From Brienomyrus brachyistius (Eukaryota; Chordata; Actinopteri; Osteoglossiformes; Mormyridae): DNA of 64,000 nt. The stretch is taken from positions 7,023,952 to 7,087,951 of the forward strand of contig NC_064543.1 of the NCBI RefSeq assembly GCF_023856365.1, read 5' to 3'. Positions within the stretch are counted from its first letter, which is position 1, and each line of letters starts with the position of its first letter. Of the stretch, positions 20,985-34,800 are shown piece by piece. The notes beneath the pieces were generated by a model. That model was not told the origin of the DNA, searched no databases, and saw nothing but the letters and a program-made list of their open reading frames with translations. The position numbers were made by a program, and so were the translations under genes.

Positions 20985-21263
20985 AGCCATGCCTCTCCAG
21001 CCTACATATGCGGGGAGCCCTGTGTGGACGTATTTTAACTGAAGCACAGCTTCACAATGTGTAAGTCTTAAGCCAGTGAAAACCTCAGTGCCTCTGCTCT
21101 AAAGTAAACCTGAGCCAAGTTTACAGACCAGAGCCTCCAGCATTTCACTTGTAATTTCATTTGCAGACATGTGGTGAAATCTGTAGACCCTGAACGGCAG
21201 TAAAACAAAGGAAACCCAGCGGAGATACAGGAAATGAAGCACCAGTGCGGCCAACAAAGTGTC

Positions 21264-21269
21264 TTTATT
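21264..21269 (-). terminator. sh3gl3 poly(A) signal
   Basis: AATAAA on -, the only such hexamer I find between the sh3gl3 stop (22883) and the connexin. It implies a 3' UTR of about 1.6 kb, which contains a 16-base G/C run at 22206-22221. Confidence 0.55.
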
Positions 21270-21814
21270 TATGTAACATACATATCATTGTAGTCATCAA
21301 AAACACCTACAAAAAGTTAGCATTTTAACAAAATGTGGCCACTTTTCAATCAAGTCTGCAGGAAAACGAATGCAGTGTGACCAGAGATGGAGCAGGCAGA
21401 CTGGACAAAACCAGAAGTTTTTCATGTGAAACTGGAGGATCTGCGCCCCACACTTCAGAGTCACCTGTGGCCCCAGTTTCCACTTCCCAGTCTGTGTCAC
21501 TAAACCACCAAAGAACGTCAAAGATAAATGGAATCTAACGCAACGTTATTCATCACGGTTTTTTCCCCTCTCTCTGTCTGCAACATCAGAGGTTTAAAAG
21601 TGTACAGAGAGGTTCCCTGCGCTCCTGGGCTATCTGGACCATGACTCGAAAAACATTTACCTGGGTTTGGTATAAAGTCAGCACTGTGTTTACTAATTCA
21701 AACACCTTACCAGTAAACAGTATTGAAATACCTGCATGAATTTCCCTGTAATTAAAATGTCATTAAAACTTATTTGGTTTCTTGTTTAATTGGTCCAGTA
21801 ATGATAAAAAACAA

Positions 21815-21820
21815 AATAAA
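21815..21820 (+). terminator. Candidate connexin poly(A) signal
   Basis: First AATAAA on + after the connexin stop, 830 nt downstream; an ATTAAA lies at 21751. Either would make the connexin transcript overlap the antisense sh3gl3 3' UTR. Confidence 0.35.
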
Positions 21821-22882
21821 GATGTGAAAGAGACTGTAGTATCTAATCCTGACGATTCTGGATGTCTGCATGTATCTAGAGGGAATGTTAGGCTAAAAAA
21901 ACTCATTTAATTACAGTTTTTAACGTACACGTGACATTAATGCTATTGAAAAGACTGTGTTGACATTTGGCGAATTACAGTTTCCTCTTCTGCGGGCTTT
22001 TCCAGAAACTTCTCCTCAGGAAATACATTCTATGCTGAATCCTTATGTTCCCCGTTTCTTCCTGTACTTTGTTTCCCATTTTGTTCCAGTCAGTCCGACC
22101 ATAAAGTCCAGCAAATCTCATGCTGTCAGAGTGAAGGCAAGACGGCGACCGACACCTTATTAACATCTCCTGTCTGTGATTTTATCAGACTGACAGACGT
22201 TTAAAGGGGGGGGGGGGGGGGTAGCAAGAAAATTCTCTCACCAGAAACATAGAATTCAAAGTCTATAACCATCTCCATTTTCTATATTTACCCTATAGAT
22301 GAGTCATAAATGTGACCAATATACATACGTGTTTCTTATTATGGCAAGAAAAGAAAGTGCAATGTTTGATAAGGGAGAACATGCATGGTGGGGAATAAAG
22401 AGTGAAGCTTTAGTGCAATACATGGGACACTGAGAGAGCACTTGAATGGAGGGCACCGTTACATCAGAGGCCCTGCACAAGCAGCTCATAACACTCACTT
22501 TGATTTCTCGCAACACAGTAAGTCGTACGACGTAAACAGAGAGGACTCGGTAAGGACATTCATAAAAGTTCAGTTCAAATACTCACAGTTTAAGATTGTG
22601 TTTCAAAAAAAACACTTAAGACCACGGCAGGCAGGTAAATCAAATCTACATTTTCGAAGGAAATGTACAAAGACGGCAACAGGATATACCACCCATTATA
22701 TGCGATATAACAAGCAAATGAGACTAACTGAAGGTATACTGTACACACTTTGTACCACAAGCAGTTCCATGTACAAAATAAATATTGAAAAATAGGACAT
22801 TTAAGAGCCTGTGGAAATGCCAGGCTCTGCCCAGGTGAGGCGTCACAGACCAGCTCTGTGCGCTTGAGTCCACGGCCGCACG

Positions 22883-25800
22883 TTACTGTGGCAAAGGTAC
22901 GAGGACCTGCACGTAATTGATGGGGAAGAAGCCCGACTCCCCGTTGATCATACCCTCGTACCAGTTCTCGTCTATCTGGTTGGTCAGAATGATGACGTCG
23001 CCTTCCTTGAATCCCAGCTCGCCCTCATTCTCTGGTTCGAAGTCGTACAGCGACCGGCAGCACGGCTGGTCCATGTGAACGTCTGACTCTGGGGGGGGGC
23101 AGCAGAGTCAACGAGGGGAGCACTGGGCTCCAGCAGAGAGATCACAGCCATTTCACTGTGGTTAGTTAGTTACAAGACACTTGGCTGATGGAGCCAGCAA
23201 ATTCTAAATCAGAAACGTGAGCGTGGCTCGGTGGTGGGGGGAGGGGGGTAAACTGAGGCTATGGGTACTGTGCCACTGCACTGGGGTCTACTTACGGCAA
23301 CTGTGGGGGCTTTCAGACCATGAGGGGGCCCTGGGTATGAATCGTTCGGCTGGTTGAGATCAAAACAGCGAGATCGTGCAGTGAAATAGATGAACAGAGA
23401 CATGCATGAGCTGATGAGCTGATCTCCCACTGACACAAATAAACACTCAGCCTCTCTCATGGCGACACTTAAATAGGAGTGTTCTAATGTTATTTTGTAG
23501 GTGTTTCACAATGTCACCACAAGGGGGCAGAAGAAACATGCAAACACATGGAATTAGTGTCCCTCAAGTTATACTGGTACTGTATGGTGTGCAGCCAGAG
23601 ACACAAAAAAGAAAAATGTAAAAACAGATGTGTGTTTGCTGGGAACGTAATATTGCAGATGCTGCTACAAGCATTAAAATAAGTGTAGAGCAGTGTGCAA
23701 GATAAGCATCAAACTTAGATTCCCATTTCATTTAGGGAAGTAACAGCCAAATAAATCAGGATGTAATTTAAGTCCTTTAAGGACTCTACAGACCTTAAGG
23801 TCACTGAGTAATTAGACTAATTACAAAGCAGGTTAATCCTTGCGCTTTGAAAATACCTACTTTTTCCATTTATAGTGTGGTTGTTAGGGACATCTGCAAT
23901 GAAGGACGGACACATTAATAAATCATAAAAACACAAAATTCATGATGAACAGCCATTCTGGACTACTGAGTGATTTTCAGCTCGGATGTCTTTCATTTGC
24001 TTGGCAATCTTTGCGCCAAAGGGTTAATAACAATTAAAGCCATTATAAAATACTGATCTAAGGCGATATTCTACAGTTCATCTCACCAACTGTTATCTGC
24101 CATTTCATTCTCGCAGAGCTGGTTCGCTCCCTACCGGCTGCCCCACCCTCAATCCGTCCCAGAAAGTTCTTTCACATCTTTTCCTGATGTTCCATAACAA
24201 ACGCAAGGGACCGGGGCCTGGCCCAAGCAAAGCAGAGCCTGCCCTGGTCTGTGCATGACTAATTACACCTAAGAGATCATCACAGGAACCCAGGGGACAG
24301 GGCAGCGGAAGGTGACGCTTTGAGGCGGCGCTTTGAGGCGTTTGGGTACGCGGGTGAGATGCAGTACCTGAGGCCTTGACTGAGGAGCTGTATGACAGTC
24401 CGTTCTGCTGGGAGCTTTCAGTGGCTTCTATGCTGGTCATTATGGACTTGGGCTTGAACTCCCTCTTCGGTCGGCTGCTTGCCGCAGCTATCCTGAAAAG
24501 CAGCAGAAGGGGGCGCTATTACGGACCTCTCGACTTAAACCGACATCGTCATCTACGTGAGCCCTGAGAACGAGATGGGAAAGCTGGCGCTGCCCGAGGC
24601 TCGTACCTGCTTTGTAACTTGCCGTTCAGATCCTCCAGGATTTCTAGGGATTGCCTGTGATACTCAAAAGCAGCTTGTATCAGGGCACCCAGCTGGCTCA
24701 CTTGCTCCACCTGCAGGAACAATGAGAGGCATGACTGAAGACGTTTACTGTAGGCACACAGTATGAGAAAAAAAAGACCGTACCCGTATGTTTTAGTACA
24801 GTGGTTCTTAACCATTTTGAGCTTCCAGCCCTTTATGGGCCATTAAATTACTTTTCGATGCTGAAGTCTAATTGCTACCCATGTTTAGAGTTTGTAACCC
24901 GTCCTGTATTTATTTTATTTTATTTTATTTTATGGTGGACAGTTAGTAACTGTCCCAGATTGACCTAACAGCTAAATTTCATTTGCAAAAAAAGGAAAAA
25001 ACTGAAACATAAATCCAATTCACCCCACAGCGTAGCACATTTCATCATCAGGGACTTGGGTGGGAGGAGGGCGGGGGTCCCATACTTGAGATAGAAAATG
25101 TTAATTGCTGCTGCCTGTGACTTTGAGTACACTGTATGTGTCTGGATGGCAGTGCCAAATGGTGAAATAAGTTTTAACTGGCACATGTTTGCAGTGCACA
25201 GCTGCAGTGTGCTGCGTGTCGGACTTTAAGCTGCCGACGTACCACCACACCGCCCACATTTTCGTGTTCATCCACAAGATCTCCTTTTTTAAATGATGCT
25301 GTGGCTGCTGAGCCGTCGCGTCCTTCATCAGTACATATAGTTTGCTCTGAGGGACATACACTCACCCTTTCCGTCATGCTACCGAAGCAGTAGCATATGG
25401 CTCCGATAACTTAGCCAACCATGCAGTTCATGTACGTGTTCTGTTATTAAAAGGCTACCACATGATTGGCTGGAATCCTGTTTGTTTCTGTGCTCTGATA
25501 AGCTCGTGTGCGCTACCAAGCAATGTTCCTTATCAACATTTTATCAAAGTTTCTCATTTTATTATCGCAGTCTTATCCAACGACGCATCCTTATATAACA
25601 CCAAAGGAAAAGAGTGACCACATTATGCGACTCTCACGATCCCTCTGGAATTACATTGCGACTCACAAACGGATCACGATCAACAGGTTAAGAATCCCTG
25701 ATTTAGTCCATTAACGTAATCTGTGCAATAAGAGAGAATGGAAGATGACAGTTAATGGGTCGCCGGCACTCACGTCGTTTTCTAAGAAGTTGAACATGCT

Positions 25801-28800
25801 CCTCTCTGCCAGCTCCTTGGACTCCTCAAACTTCTCCACAGCCTGTTTGATCTCCTCATCTGGGATCTTCCCCTGGCGCTTCTTCTTGTAGTCAAAGTCT
25901 AACCTTCGACCTTCCAGTTTCTTTAAGTGATGCTGTGTGAGGAAACACAGCACACCGAGTCCCTGTATTTACACCAGTCTCTCAAAACCGCACTTTGTGA
26001 TTGGCTGCCTGATGATTTGGTACATGCCTCCCCATCTTCCTAAACCAATCATACATTTCCGTTCCCAAACCCACTTTGGATATTTGCAAGGTATGACTAT
26101 CGCACCTTTTGCATGTACAATACATGCCCGACGTAATTAAGATGGCACAATAAAGATCTCTATATTTCTCTCAATAAATCTTTAACATTTTTCACAGTTT
26201 TTATCTTTAAATTGGACATGTGCGTGTATATATATATATATATAAAACGATTGTATAGATTTGCATTTATGTTTACATCCGAGTGCGGTTCTCAGTTACC
26301 GAAACTGCTTTTCAAGCAGAGGGGTATTACAGGGTCTTATTCCTGCTCACATACAAGGTGCTGTTAAGTCTCACCCCAATCTCTTTCAGGTCTTTGTCTT
26401 GTAGGTTCTGCAGTGGATCTATGAAGTTCTGTTTGACATTAATGTCCAGAGAGTCCTTGATCTCGGCCATTTGCTTCAAGGCTTCGCCGATGTCCACCAA
26501 GGCGCACCCTGATGGGAGACCAAATGGAGACGATGGGATGGGTTTCCCTATAGAAACCCCCCCCCCCCCCCCCCCCCGACAGAATGGCGGGGCTCACAAC
26601 TTAATGACACAGAACATGGACATTTACTGCAGCCATACCTATTTATCTAAATGAAAAAAATAGACATAATTACGTCATCGCTTCATTAATATCAGAACTA
26701 TATTTATTACACACCAAGATTTAAGCAACCTGAGTGTTGCTTAAACATCACATTAGATAAATGGCATTGTATTCTAGATCACGGAAAAATGCCACACGCC
26801 CTCTCAATGCCTCTAACCTTCATGACTTCTTTGCAGAACACAGGCCTCCAACAGACACACGTAAGGCTCAGCAATTAAATTAAACCACAAATCCTTTTGA
26901 GCATAACTTGTTGGGCTGTATGGAGCTCAGCGTGCATGTTATTTGCATGTTATTTGCATGTCATTTCGGAAGTACAGACTGATGGCTGCATTCAGTCAGA
27001 AACAAGCTGCCAATCACTTCTGTGTAATAAATGCTCTGTCCACAAGGTGGCATCAGCGACCTCAGAGAAAGAGCCTGATAAGCATTACGGCAACCCAGAG
27101 CCCCAAAGGAATCTCCAAAAGGAGGCCCCCGCGCCCCTGCTGAGGAGACTCACCGAAGGAGGACTCCTCGCCCAGGTCCCTCCCATAGCGCAGCATGCAG
27201 TCCCCCAGGAGGCCCTCAGTCTGCGGGTACCCTGTGGTCTTCACCTGCCCTCGGATTTTGGACACCGTGTTCACCATGCCCAGTTTGGCTCTGTAGGCTG
27301 ACAAACCATCCACATTCGGTGCGTGAGCACAGCACTACTGTCTGCAGGCGAAAGGCAGGCTTGGTATCGACTGACACCGTTGACGAATGAGAAATAACAC
27401 ACTAAAATAACAAGGGTCTTATCCATTACTGTGAAGACTCTTTCATTAATTTTTTGCATTAATTAAACTGCTAGCAAAAGAACTTGAAATGTGTCAGTGT
27501 TTCAAAACTGTCTAAAGCAGTTTCCCAATCCGGTCCTTGGGGACCCACAGTCGGCCCATGTTTTCACTCCCTCCGAGCCCCCTGCCAGACAGTCCACATT
27601 TTTGCTCCCAAAAAAATGGAGGAAAAACATGGACCGTCTGTGGGTTCCCATGGACCGGAATGGGAAACACCGAGCTAAAGTAATATTACAGGATCTGGCG
27701 TACCTGGGTTTGGCTGGAGATACTCTGTGGTTTTCGACAAGAGGTCAACGACAGATTTATTGGTCACCTCAATTTTCTAAAAGGGAAGTAATGCGCCAGT
27801 CAAACACTGGAAATCAATTAAACAGCACTAGCATTACCTAGACTTAATATACAATTTTGAAGAACATTTGATTGCGGTGAACTAGTGGTTGCTTATCTTG
27901 AAATGTCTTCCTACCCTCTCCATCTCCAGGAAGTCTTCATCCAGCTTGGTGCCTTCAGTACCACTTATCTTCTCGCTCAACAGCTGGAAGCGAAAGGCAA
28001 AGAGATGACGTGAGGGGTGACCAGCGGGCTGCCGTCGCTGGTGGGGGTGAGACGCTCCAGGGAAGCCTGAGTAGCATGATCTCAGAAACATCAGGACCAG
28101 CAAAGCCTTGGCCAGCCAGAGGGGTAACTTAGCAGCAAATGAATGAATGAGTAGTTGCACAGTGGAACAATGCCTTCATTGTGCCACGCACTGTGGCAAT
28201 AACACAAGTGATTTATACATAAAACCACAATGACTTTGGCCCTCCTTTGTGAAATGCATACATGGCCTTCAAACTGGGCCTTTCAACACAGAAGCTCCTT
28301 TCGACATCTGATTAAATTTAAAGGAAGCTCCGTCAAATCACTGATGGATATAAACATGGCAGTACAGCATAGACATCCAAAACTGCATCGGGGGGACTTT
28401 GCATGTTTACAAAGCAGCAAACACTTCCAATAATACTACTTGTGTCTATTGGAGGCCAGTGCCCTGCAAAGAAGCCATGAAGGTTAGAGGTATTGAGAGG
28501 GCGTGTTGGCCTATGCGGTGTTCTAATGATGATGTGTGAAATACTGCAATGACAAGTTAAAGTCATGCCCCAAGGTCAGTGGACTACCTAGGATAATAGT
28601 GGAATTTATAGACTTTTGAGAATATAGAATATAGAATTTGATGTAGAATACAGACGTTCTGATGCTGCACCCAACAGAATCTTCACCTACGCCATGCAAA
28701 AAATGTAAAACTTGACCTGCCCAACACTGCGAGCTGAACTTCTGGTCCCGCCTCAAGTAACCTCACTGAGATGGCATCTCAAACCTTCAAGCGCAGGCTT

Positions 28801-31800
28801 CAGTTTCCATCTCCAAAAATATTTGTACATTGTAGACTTCCTGGTCTTCCTTTTCTGTACCCTGCTGTCGACGTCCTTGGGACTGGCACAGAAAACTGCC
28901 AAGGGAACAGGGACCGTCTTCCCTCCAAGGCTTCTTGAATCTCTACATCCCCAGAATATCTCCTGGTTTCTCAGCATTTGGCCAAACTTCCTGATTAATA
29001 CAGTGCCTTAATTTCACAAGCACTTCTATGGTGAACTATCAATGCAGTTGACACAACTCTGGACAACGTTAAGATTAAGGTAGAGTCAGACAGACATTAA
29101 CGCAAAGCTCAGAGATGGCAGGATCAGACTCAGATGGGATTTTTACGTACTTTATAACAGGAAGAATTCTGTACTTTCTAACTGGGTTCACAGGACTCTC
29201 AGAAAAATAATCAGAGCTCAAAAAAGTAACGCACATGTTTCCACTGAATTAACAACAGAGGCGAAGTGAAAAGAAAAGGAAAAATGGGAACATTTTTAAT
29301 AAAAATCTAGACTAACCCGACACATCAGAGCAGAGACAGAAACCGCATGGCAGTGTCAGAAGCAGGCTAAATTTAACCTGATTGTTATGCTCCCTGCTAG
29401 GTACAGAGCAGAGAAATGAAAGAGCATCCGGGTTCAGTTCTTTTGCAGCAAGGCAAACAGCGACCACTTCTCTTTGATGTGGACAGAGCAGTCACGTGCC
29501 CACAGAGGGCCATATGCTCCAGCATCACATGAGGATACGCGTTCAGTGCCCTGCAGCATATAGCCACTCTGCGGCCATCGTTCGCAGTTCCCTGATTTTT
29601 CTCAAATAAGGGCCGGGAATTCCCCCAGGTGTCCTGGCTGCGTCAGTATACCCCTGTTCTGACATGTGCACCAGCAGCCACCCTACGCAGGCTAAATGAA
29701 GGTGGTGTGAAACACTAGGAGGGAGGGAGGCATTGTTCAGACAGTTCCACCCACAGACTTATAGGAATGCATCTGACAGCACACATCACCGTGGTGATAC
29801 GAGTGAAAGAAGCCAATTCATCTAAGCCACCTGATGAAACACCCATTGTGTATTCTTTGGACCTCCTTGTCCAAGTCAAGACAACACGCTCAAGGACACA
29901 ACCTCATCTGACCAGCAAATCACTGGGGGAGGCCCCCTAAAACATAAAAACATGCAGTATTTTCATCTGCTGGAAAAACAATTTCTACACCTTCTACAAT
30001 GTTCTCCCCTCATATACTTGCAAAGCTCTCAGGTTTTGTTTCTGAGATAAACTTGCCCCAGAATTAATCGCTGCTTCAGGCGGGTGTTTCAATCCCAGGA
30101 AAAACTAAGGTTTATCTTGGAAGTGTTTTAACTGTCCTTGTCCATATAGTTAACAATACTTATAATATTATCGAACGTGTTTTCCAAGACCACCTCCCAC
30201 AAGGCGTTAAAAACAAGATCTGGTTTGGGGAACAGAGCATTGCTATTGCAAAATGACGGCAGCTAAATATTCACAGCTTTATAAAAAGGGAGCAGCAGGC
30301 CAGGAGACCATCATACGCCCCATCCATAGGACACTCCAGGTTCCTATGCAGCACAGCCATGATAACAAAAAGAAAGTGTTCATTTGGAGCCACACACCAA
30401 AATCAATCTGACACCACAATCAATCACCACCCTCACAAACCGTTACATCTTACAAGTTCATATGCAATTTTCCAGAGCTGAAGTTTGTTGATTTAAACTG
30501 TAAATATAGAAATAATAAATAATAAAGACACTAATTTAGAACTGAGATACTAAACCAGTATCAACATGCCACTGTCAAATTCTCTAAGGCAACACTTGCA
30601 ATTTCTACAGATTCGTACAGCTAGGCTCTGCAATAAAGGCCATTATTATGAAACAAAGCCGGCAAACACTGAGTATATGTGAAGGGCACCGTGCCTGCAG
30701 CACTGCTATGTGACCTACGCTATGAACAGGAAGCCATTCCATCCTACGCAAACTGAGGTATGCAGCAGAGAGAAAGGGCCCCTGCCTTCCGATCACGTCC
30801 TCATTCAGGTCAGAATGGGAACCAGACATTATTCAAGGTTTTCCTCCTGTCACTGCCGAGACCCTGCACCACGACGAGGTCACTTTCTGTAGCAGAAAAG
30901 CGACACACAAGCCTTCCTTTCTCATGCAAGTTTATCTTACTGACATTTGAAAATGAGAACAAAGGAGGTGATATTTGCTTAGCGAGACCCTGTGTTATTG
31001 TCTTACTCTTTTTTCTGACCTTATCCATTTCGATTAGGGCTGCCGCGATTAGTCGACAAAGTCGATGACGTCGACGCTAAAGAAAAGCCATCGACATGAA
31101 AATTTTAAATCGACACATACCATTATATATTTTAATGAAAATATTACGATTTCTAAAACGCTTCAACTCATTATAACAAATGTTTGCCTTTAATGTCACT
31201 ACATAATTATGGGAATAGTTCAAATTATCAGAAAACAGGGTTCAATCAAAAAGTAATTCTTGAAATAAAATAAAAATTTTATTTACACAAATTTAATTTT
31301 TTATTAATTTTTTAATTTAATTTAAAAATTTTAAATTTTCATCTCAATATTTTAGGAATACTACTAATTTGCTTATTAAATCAAGGGCGAAAATAATGTC
31401 CGTATAGCATTGAAAAGCCGGCGTCTATTATCTAAAGCCGTGCAATAACATACAGTTTCTTTTTGACTATTTAAAATTAACTTAAACGGTCTAATTCATT
31501 TTCTGGAGGAAAAGGAATCGTTTAGATTAACTCGACCAATCGGTAAAATATTTAGTAGATGAATCCATAAAAAAATTGCTGTTACTGGCAGCCCTAATTT
31601 GAATCTAAGAAACAATGGATAATAATCAAGAAAGACGACTTCTAACAAGAAAAAGGTCAGAGGTCAGTTTCCCGCAGACAAGCCTCCAGAAGCCAATGTC
31701 ACCGCATTCCTGAGCAGGGAGGCGGGATTACGAAGAAAACAGCGGCTTAACCCCCCCGCCCACCCCCCACCACAAAGAGGAATGCTGACATCATGCATCA

Positions 31801-34800
31801 GCTGAAAAGAAAATGCGGGAGGGAAACACACTGAAACACTCACTGTCATGCTTAATGTCACAAATTCCCCAGCATGTTCAGCGACAACATGGATGAAGGT
31901 TCACATAGTTACAGCCATTACTCTTTCAGAAGGGAAGCATTTACAACACAGGCCCACTCTGCATATGAACACACTTTATGAGAACAAAAGATCTAAGAAC
32001 CCACAAAATACTACAGCTGGTGCGATTAGTCAACGCAGTTCATGATGTCGACGCTGAAAACGGGTTGACATCAATACTTCAAGTAGTTTTAAATTTTTCA
32101 AGTCATCTTTTTAAATTATTAACCTTCATGATTTCTAAATCACTTCAATTCAGTGTAACAAATGTTTTCCTTCCATATCACTATGTATTTATAGGAGTAG
32201 TTCAAACGATCACAAAACAAAAAGGTGGTTTTACACTGTGCAAAGTGCGATGGCGTCCCATAGGGGCACGAGAGCTATGCGTGAGCACCTGAAGAGAAAA
32301 CACACAGGCGCTATTGTGTGTCATGGACCACCAGAATGAGCAAAGCCACCCTTAGTCCTGTCTATTTATGTTTATTAAATTAGCATTAACTTGGTAGCTT
32401 TTTAATATCGTTTGTCCTTGTAGCTGCTAAATACACTTCTTGTCCAAGCAACTACCTGCTACCTTAGAATCCCTAATGGATAAGTGTTCAAGAGAACATT
32501 TAGGCTAAAATCTGGGCTTATTCTACGTTGACTGACAGTTGGACCAGTGTCGTTATCGTAAAGTACAACTGAAACTAAAGTAGCACAACACCACCAACAT
32601 GTTTTTACCATGTTTAACCACAACTGTATACTATTGATTTTTCTTTAAAAAGATGTTGTGGCTGCTGATCTGTCCCTTCCTTCGTCACGACTTCGGCGCT
32701 TATCGTTTGTGTCGCATGTGACGTGCTCCACCAACCTAATTTATAAGCATGTGGTCACGCCAAATTGATACAGATTACTAACTTTTGGGCATCACAACAC
32801 GCATCTTATTCATATTTTTAGGCATGTACCACTAATCTGCTAATCGAACTGTAGCCGAAAATAATGCCAGTATACTGCCGAAAAAAAAACGGCATCCTTT
32901 CTCCAATGCCCTGCAATGGCAGACAGTTCGTTGTCATCAAAATAAAATGAACTGAATTTCAAGTTGAATTTTCTGGAGGGAAATGGATCGCTTAGATTAA
33001 TCAACCAATTGATAATATAGTCGACAGAGTAATCTATAGAAAAATAGTTGTTAGTGGCAGCCCTACAAAATACACAATTAAAATCCCCATTTGTCATTAT
33101 ATGAGGAAGATCACTGTCTTCGAGGTTTCTGTGCTTCAGTGTCAGTTGTCTGGCAAAAAAAAGGTACAATGAACCTCACATCTGCTTAAGGAATTCTCTC
33201 CTCTATACAAAGATACGGCATATACCTAACCATACAAGTACACTTTAAAATTGAAGGTGCAGTTGAACTGAATGGAAAGCATCAATTTTTGGCAATATAA
33301 AAATCTGTGGAGGCAAGCTAAAAAGGGGAAACACCCCTGAGTATCAGCATAAAAATGTTTAATTGTAGGGCTGTAACAATACACAAATCCATCATGTGCC
33401 ATTTGAATACATCATTTTTGGCCCGGAATGCATAATAAAACAAATACACGTCTTAACACGGGAGGAACCTAAATTCACAAGTAGCTGTTTAGCATGGAAA
33501 ACACTGGGTATCTTATGAGTTGTTCTTGGTCAGTCATCATTGGCAATTCAACCAACACTTGAAAGAGCCGTTGATAAGACCAAGACTGCCTGCCACCAAA
33601 CTTGTGTATGCTACTGGAAACGGATCCAACACACTAACTCATCAGGGATGAGTGTCCATGACGACTGGAGCACGGCAGAAACAGCCTCCGCAGGTTAGGC
33701 TCTCAGTGGCATTTAGGGTGTTTTTAGAGGAAATTCAGGACAGGCTAAAAAAAGCAAGTAAGTAAGTAAACAAACAAACAAACAAACAAACAAACAAGGT
33801 GATATTCACTACAGATATGCAACCAAACTTCGTATGATCCCAGACTTGTCAGACATGTCGACAGCACATTGTCTTTGATTCCTAACTGTGCGTGCACTTT
33901 TAATAATTTCCTAGTATAATAAGTTGCCCAAGCCTTGAACCCAAAACTGAGGTTTGTACTGAACCATAAATTTTCTGTACCGTTAAAATCCTATTTAACC
34001 GTGACCACTTCCTTGGAAGACGTGCTGTATTTACATTCCAGCATTGCAATGAACTGCAGGGATGCTGCTTCATTATGACCTGACATGCAATAGCTTCTGT
34101 GCACAAGTGTCAGGCCACACTGTTTAAGTCAGAAATCGTGCTGGATGCACCCTGAATATGGATGTTGGTCACTCTGTTTATCAATGTCAATGAATCATCA
34201 ATAAGTTCTGGAAATTCCATAAAGGTTTAGTGGCTCTGAATCTAAATGGATTTATTTAATATTCGAGAACCTCGACACTAGGGGAAACTGACTGAACTGC
34301 AGCCTTTTTACAGGACTGATAAATAATCAATACGCAGCTAGGATGGTAGAACCAACTCCAGCTCCTCTTCAGCTGTTCTCCCCTTGAAGCCCCATGCAGA
34401 GCAGCTCCAGACCTTAGAGTGAATCTGCTGGAGTCCAAAAGACCACAGGGCTGTTCTCATTTCATCCAAATCGACCAGAGGGAGGACAGATATTGGGACG
34501 CTGTTGCAGTTAGGCCCCCGAATGCGCCTTCATTGAGGTGCCCCACTAAACAGCTCCCTCGGCTAATTATGGCAGTACCCCAGGAACCCAAGATGTACGG
34601 GCATAGCAACGGCAAGCATGATCAAGCTGGCCGCGGCTCGTGGCTCCCAGTAGCTCCTGGCAATCGCAGCCAGCCGGCTCAAATCTGTGCTTGTGGCTGG
34701 AACTCACGGAGCACCGACCAACTGGGTCAGAGGGAAAAGCCCAGCCAAGGGAAATTAGCTCAGAGATCTCAGCGATTTCTCAAGGGATATATGAGTAGCA

